DNA of 48,800 nucleotides, taken from NCBI GenBank assembly GCA_900554835.1, contig USJD01000005.1, forward strand, positions 1 to 48,800. Direction: 5' to 3'. The stretch is from an uncultured Prevotella sp. (lineage in GTDB: Bacteria > Bacteroidota > Bacteroidia > Bacteroidales > Bacteroidaceae). The notes below the pieces were generated by a model. It saw only the letters and a program-made list of their open reading frames with translations. It searched no databases and was not told the DNA's origin. How positions within the stretch are numbered: position 1 is the stretch's first letter; every line of letters begins with the position of its first letter. Position numbers and translations under genes: made by a program. Below, one piece after another: positions 48,479 through 48,800 of the stretch.

Positions 48479-48800
48479 TTATTTTGCCACCTTGAATACG
48501 GCAGCACTAATACCTGAAGCCTTGATGGCATCGGTCTTCTTGCCTGATTTATATACAACCTTTCCTGTAGAAAGAACGGAAACAGGCTTGCCACCGACAG
48601 AACTGATATTGAGAGATGCAGCCTTGGCACCAGGATTCACAACAACAACATACTTCTCTTCACCCAAAGTACGCTCATATACCATTGGATATTCCTGACC
48701 TTTCTGGTTCAAGAGCTTCCAATCTCCCTCATTGTCAAGAGCCTTGGCAGAATGACGCAAAGCGGTCAGCTTACGGGTATATGACAACAGAGAATTCTGA
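48479..48800 (-). CDS. C-terminal end of a GH13 alpha-amylase-family glycosidase (partial)
   Basis: The frame is open to the window edge (QNSLLSYTRKLTALRHSAKA), so only the last 106 residues are seen. N-S-L-L-x-Y-x-R-K-L-T-A-L-R is the typical end of the GH13 catalytic domain. The following residues (YVVVVNPGAKAASLNISS) form the all-beta C-terminal domain. The substrate specificity cannot be determined from this fragment. It is followed by a terminator. Confidence 0.8.
   Translation of the reverse strand, partial: QNSLLSYTRKLTALRHSAKALDNEGDWKLLNQKGQEYPMVYERTLGEEKYVVVVNPGAKAASLNISSVGGKPVSVLSTGKVVYKSGKKTDAIKASGISAAVFKVAK

Overview
The window looks like chromosome of a Bacteroidota bacterium, most likely the Prevotella/Segatella group. 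The evidence is consistent: most genes are preceded by the Bacteroidota -7 promoter box TAnnTTTG (often followed by CA), Shine-Dalgarno sequences are weak or absent, secreted proteins end their signal peptides in AQ, and families typical of Bacteroidales are present (DUF4143 ATPases, DUF5675, DUF3987, DUF2023, the HU-related family, a smalltalk peptide). The genus is an inference; no rRNA or housekeeping marker is in the window.

Layout. 0-4.3 kb: a DUF4143 ATPase behind a six-copy tandem repeat, then metY and cysK (sulfur amino-acid synthesis). 4.4-6.2 kb: a membrane-anchored Ser/Thr kinase convergent with a small unknown protein. 6.4-6.6 kb: a structured RNA resembling 6S RNA. 6.7-11.6 kb: a cytoplasmic protein and a run of small secreted proteins and lipoproteins. 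11.8-15.2 kb: a Cys-rich protein and two AAA ATPases with PD-(D/E)xK-like tails. 15.4-16.6 kb: two TM2 proteins and a DUF2752 protein. 17-19 kb: an AAA15-like ATPase plus RloB/TOPRIM-like pair, a probable phage-defence pair, bracketed by 116-bp direct repeats. 19.3-22.6 kb: a tricorn-type S41 protease. 22.7-27.5 kb: two more DUF4143 ATPases around a DUF2023-flavodoxin pair and a DEDDh exonuclease. 27.5-28 kb: a sigma-54-like promoter and a toxin-gene fossil. 28-41 kb: an accessory island with a DUF5675/DUF3987 operon on the left and HU plus smalltalk on the right. Between them lie a three-gene unknown cassette and a type II restriction-modification locus (two C5 methyltransferases, controller, recombinase-like protein, endonuclease). 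41-48.8 kb: an AAA-ATPase/nuclease, nhaD, another ATPase, a secreted protein, hipBA, and the end of a GH13 glycosidase.

The most striking pattern is that each of the four DUF4143-type ATPase genes carries its own private array of short repeats at its promoter. Motifs differ from gene to gene, but in three of the four arrays the copies are spaced at exactly 33 bp (the fourth at 23 bp). A fossil of one such gene, reduced to its first six codons, a short stretch of its 3' coding region and one repeat of the matching motif, lies at 16.6 kb. This suggests a family of self-addressed ATPases that duplicate and decay while keeping gene-specific operators. Coordinates and motifs were read by eye; family assignments come from remembered family signatures, not from searches.
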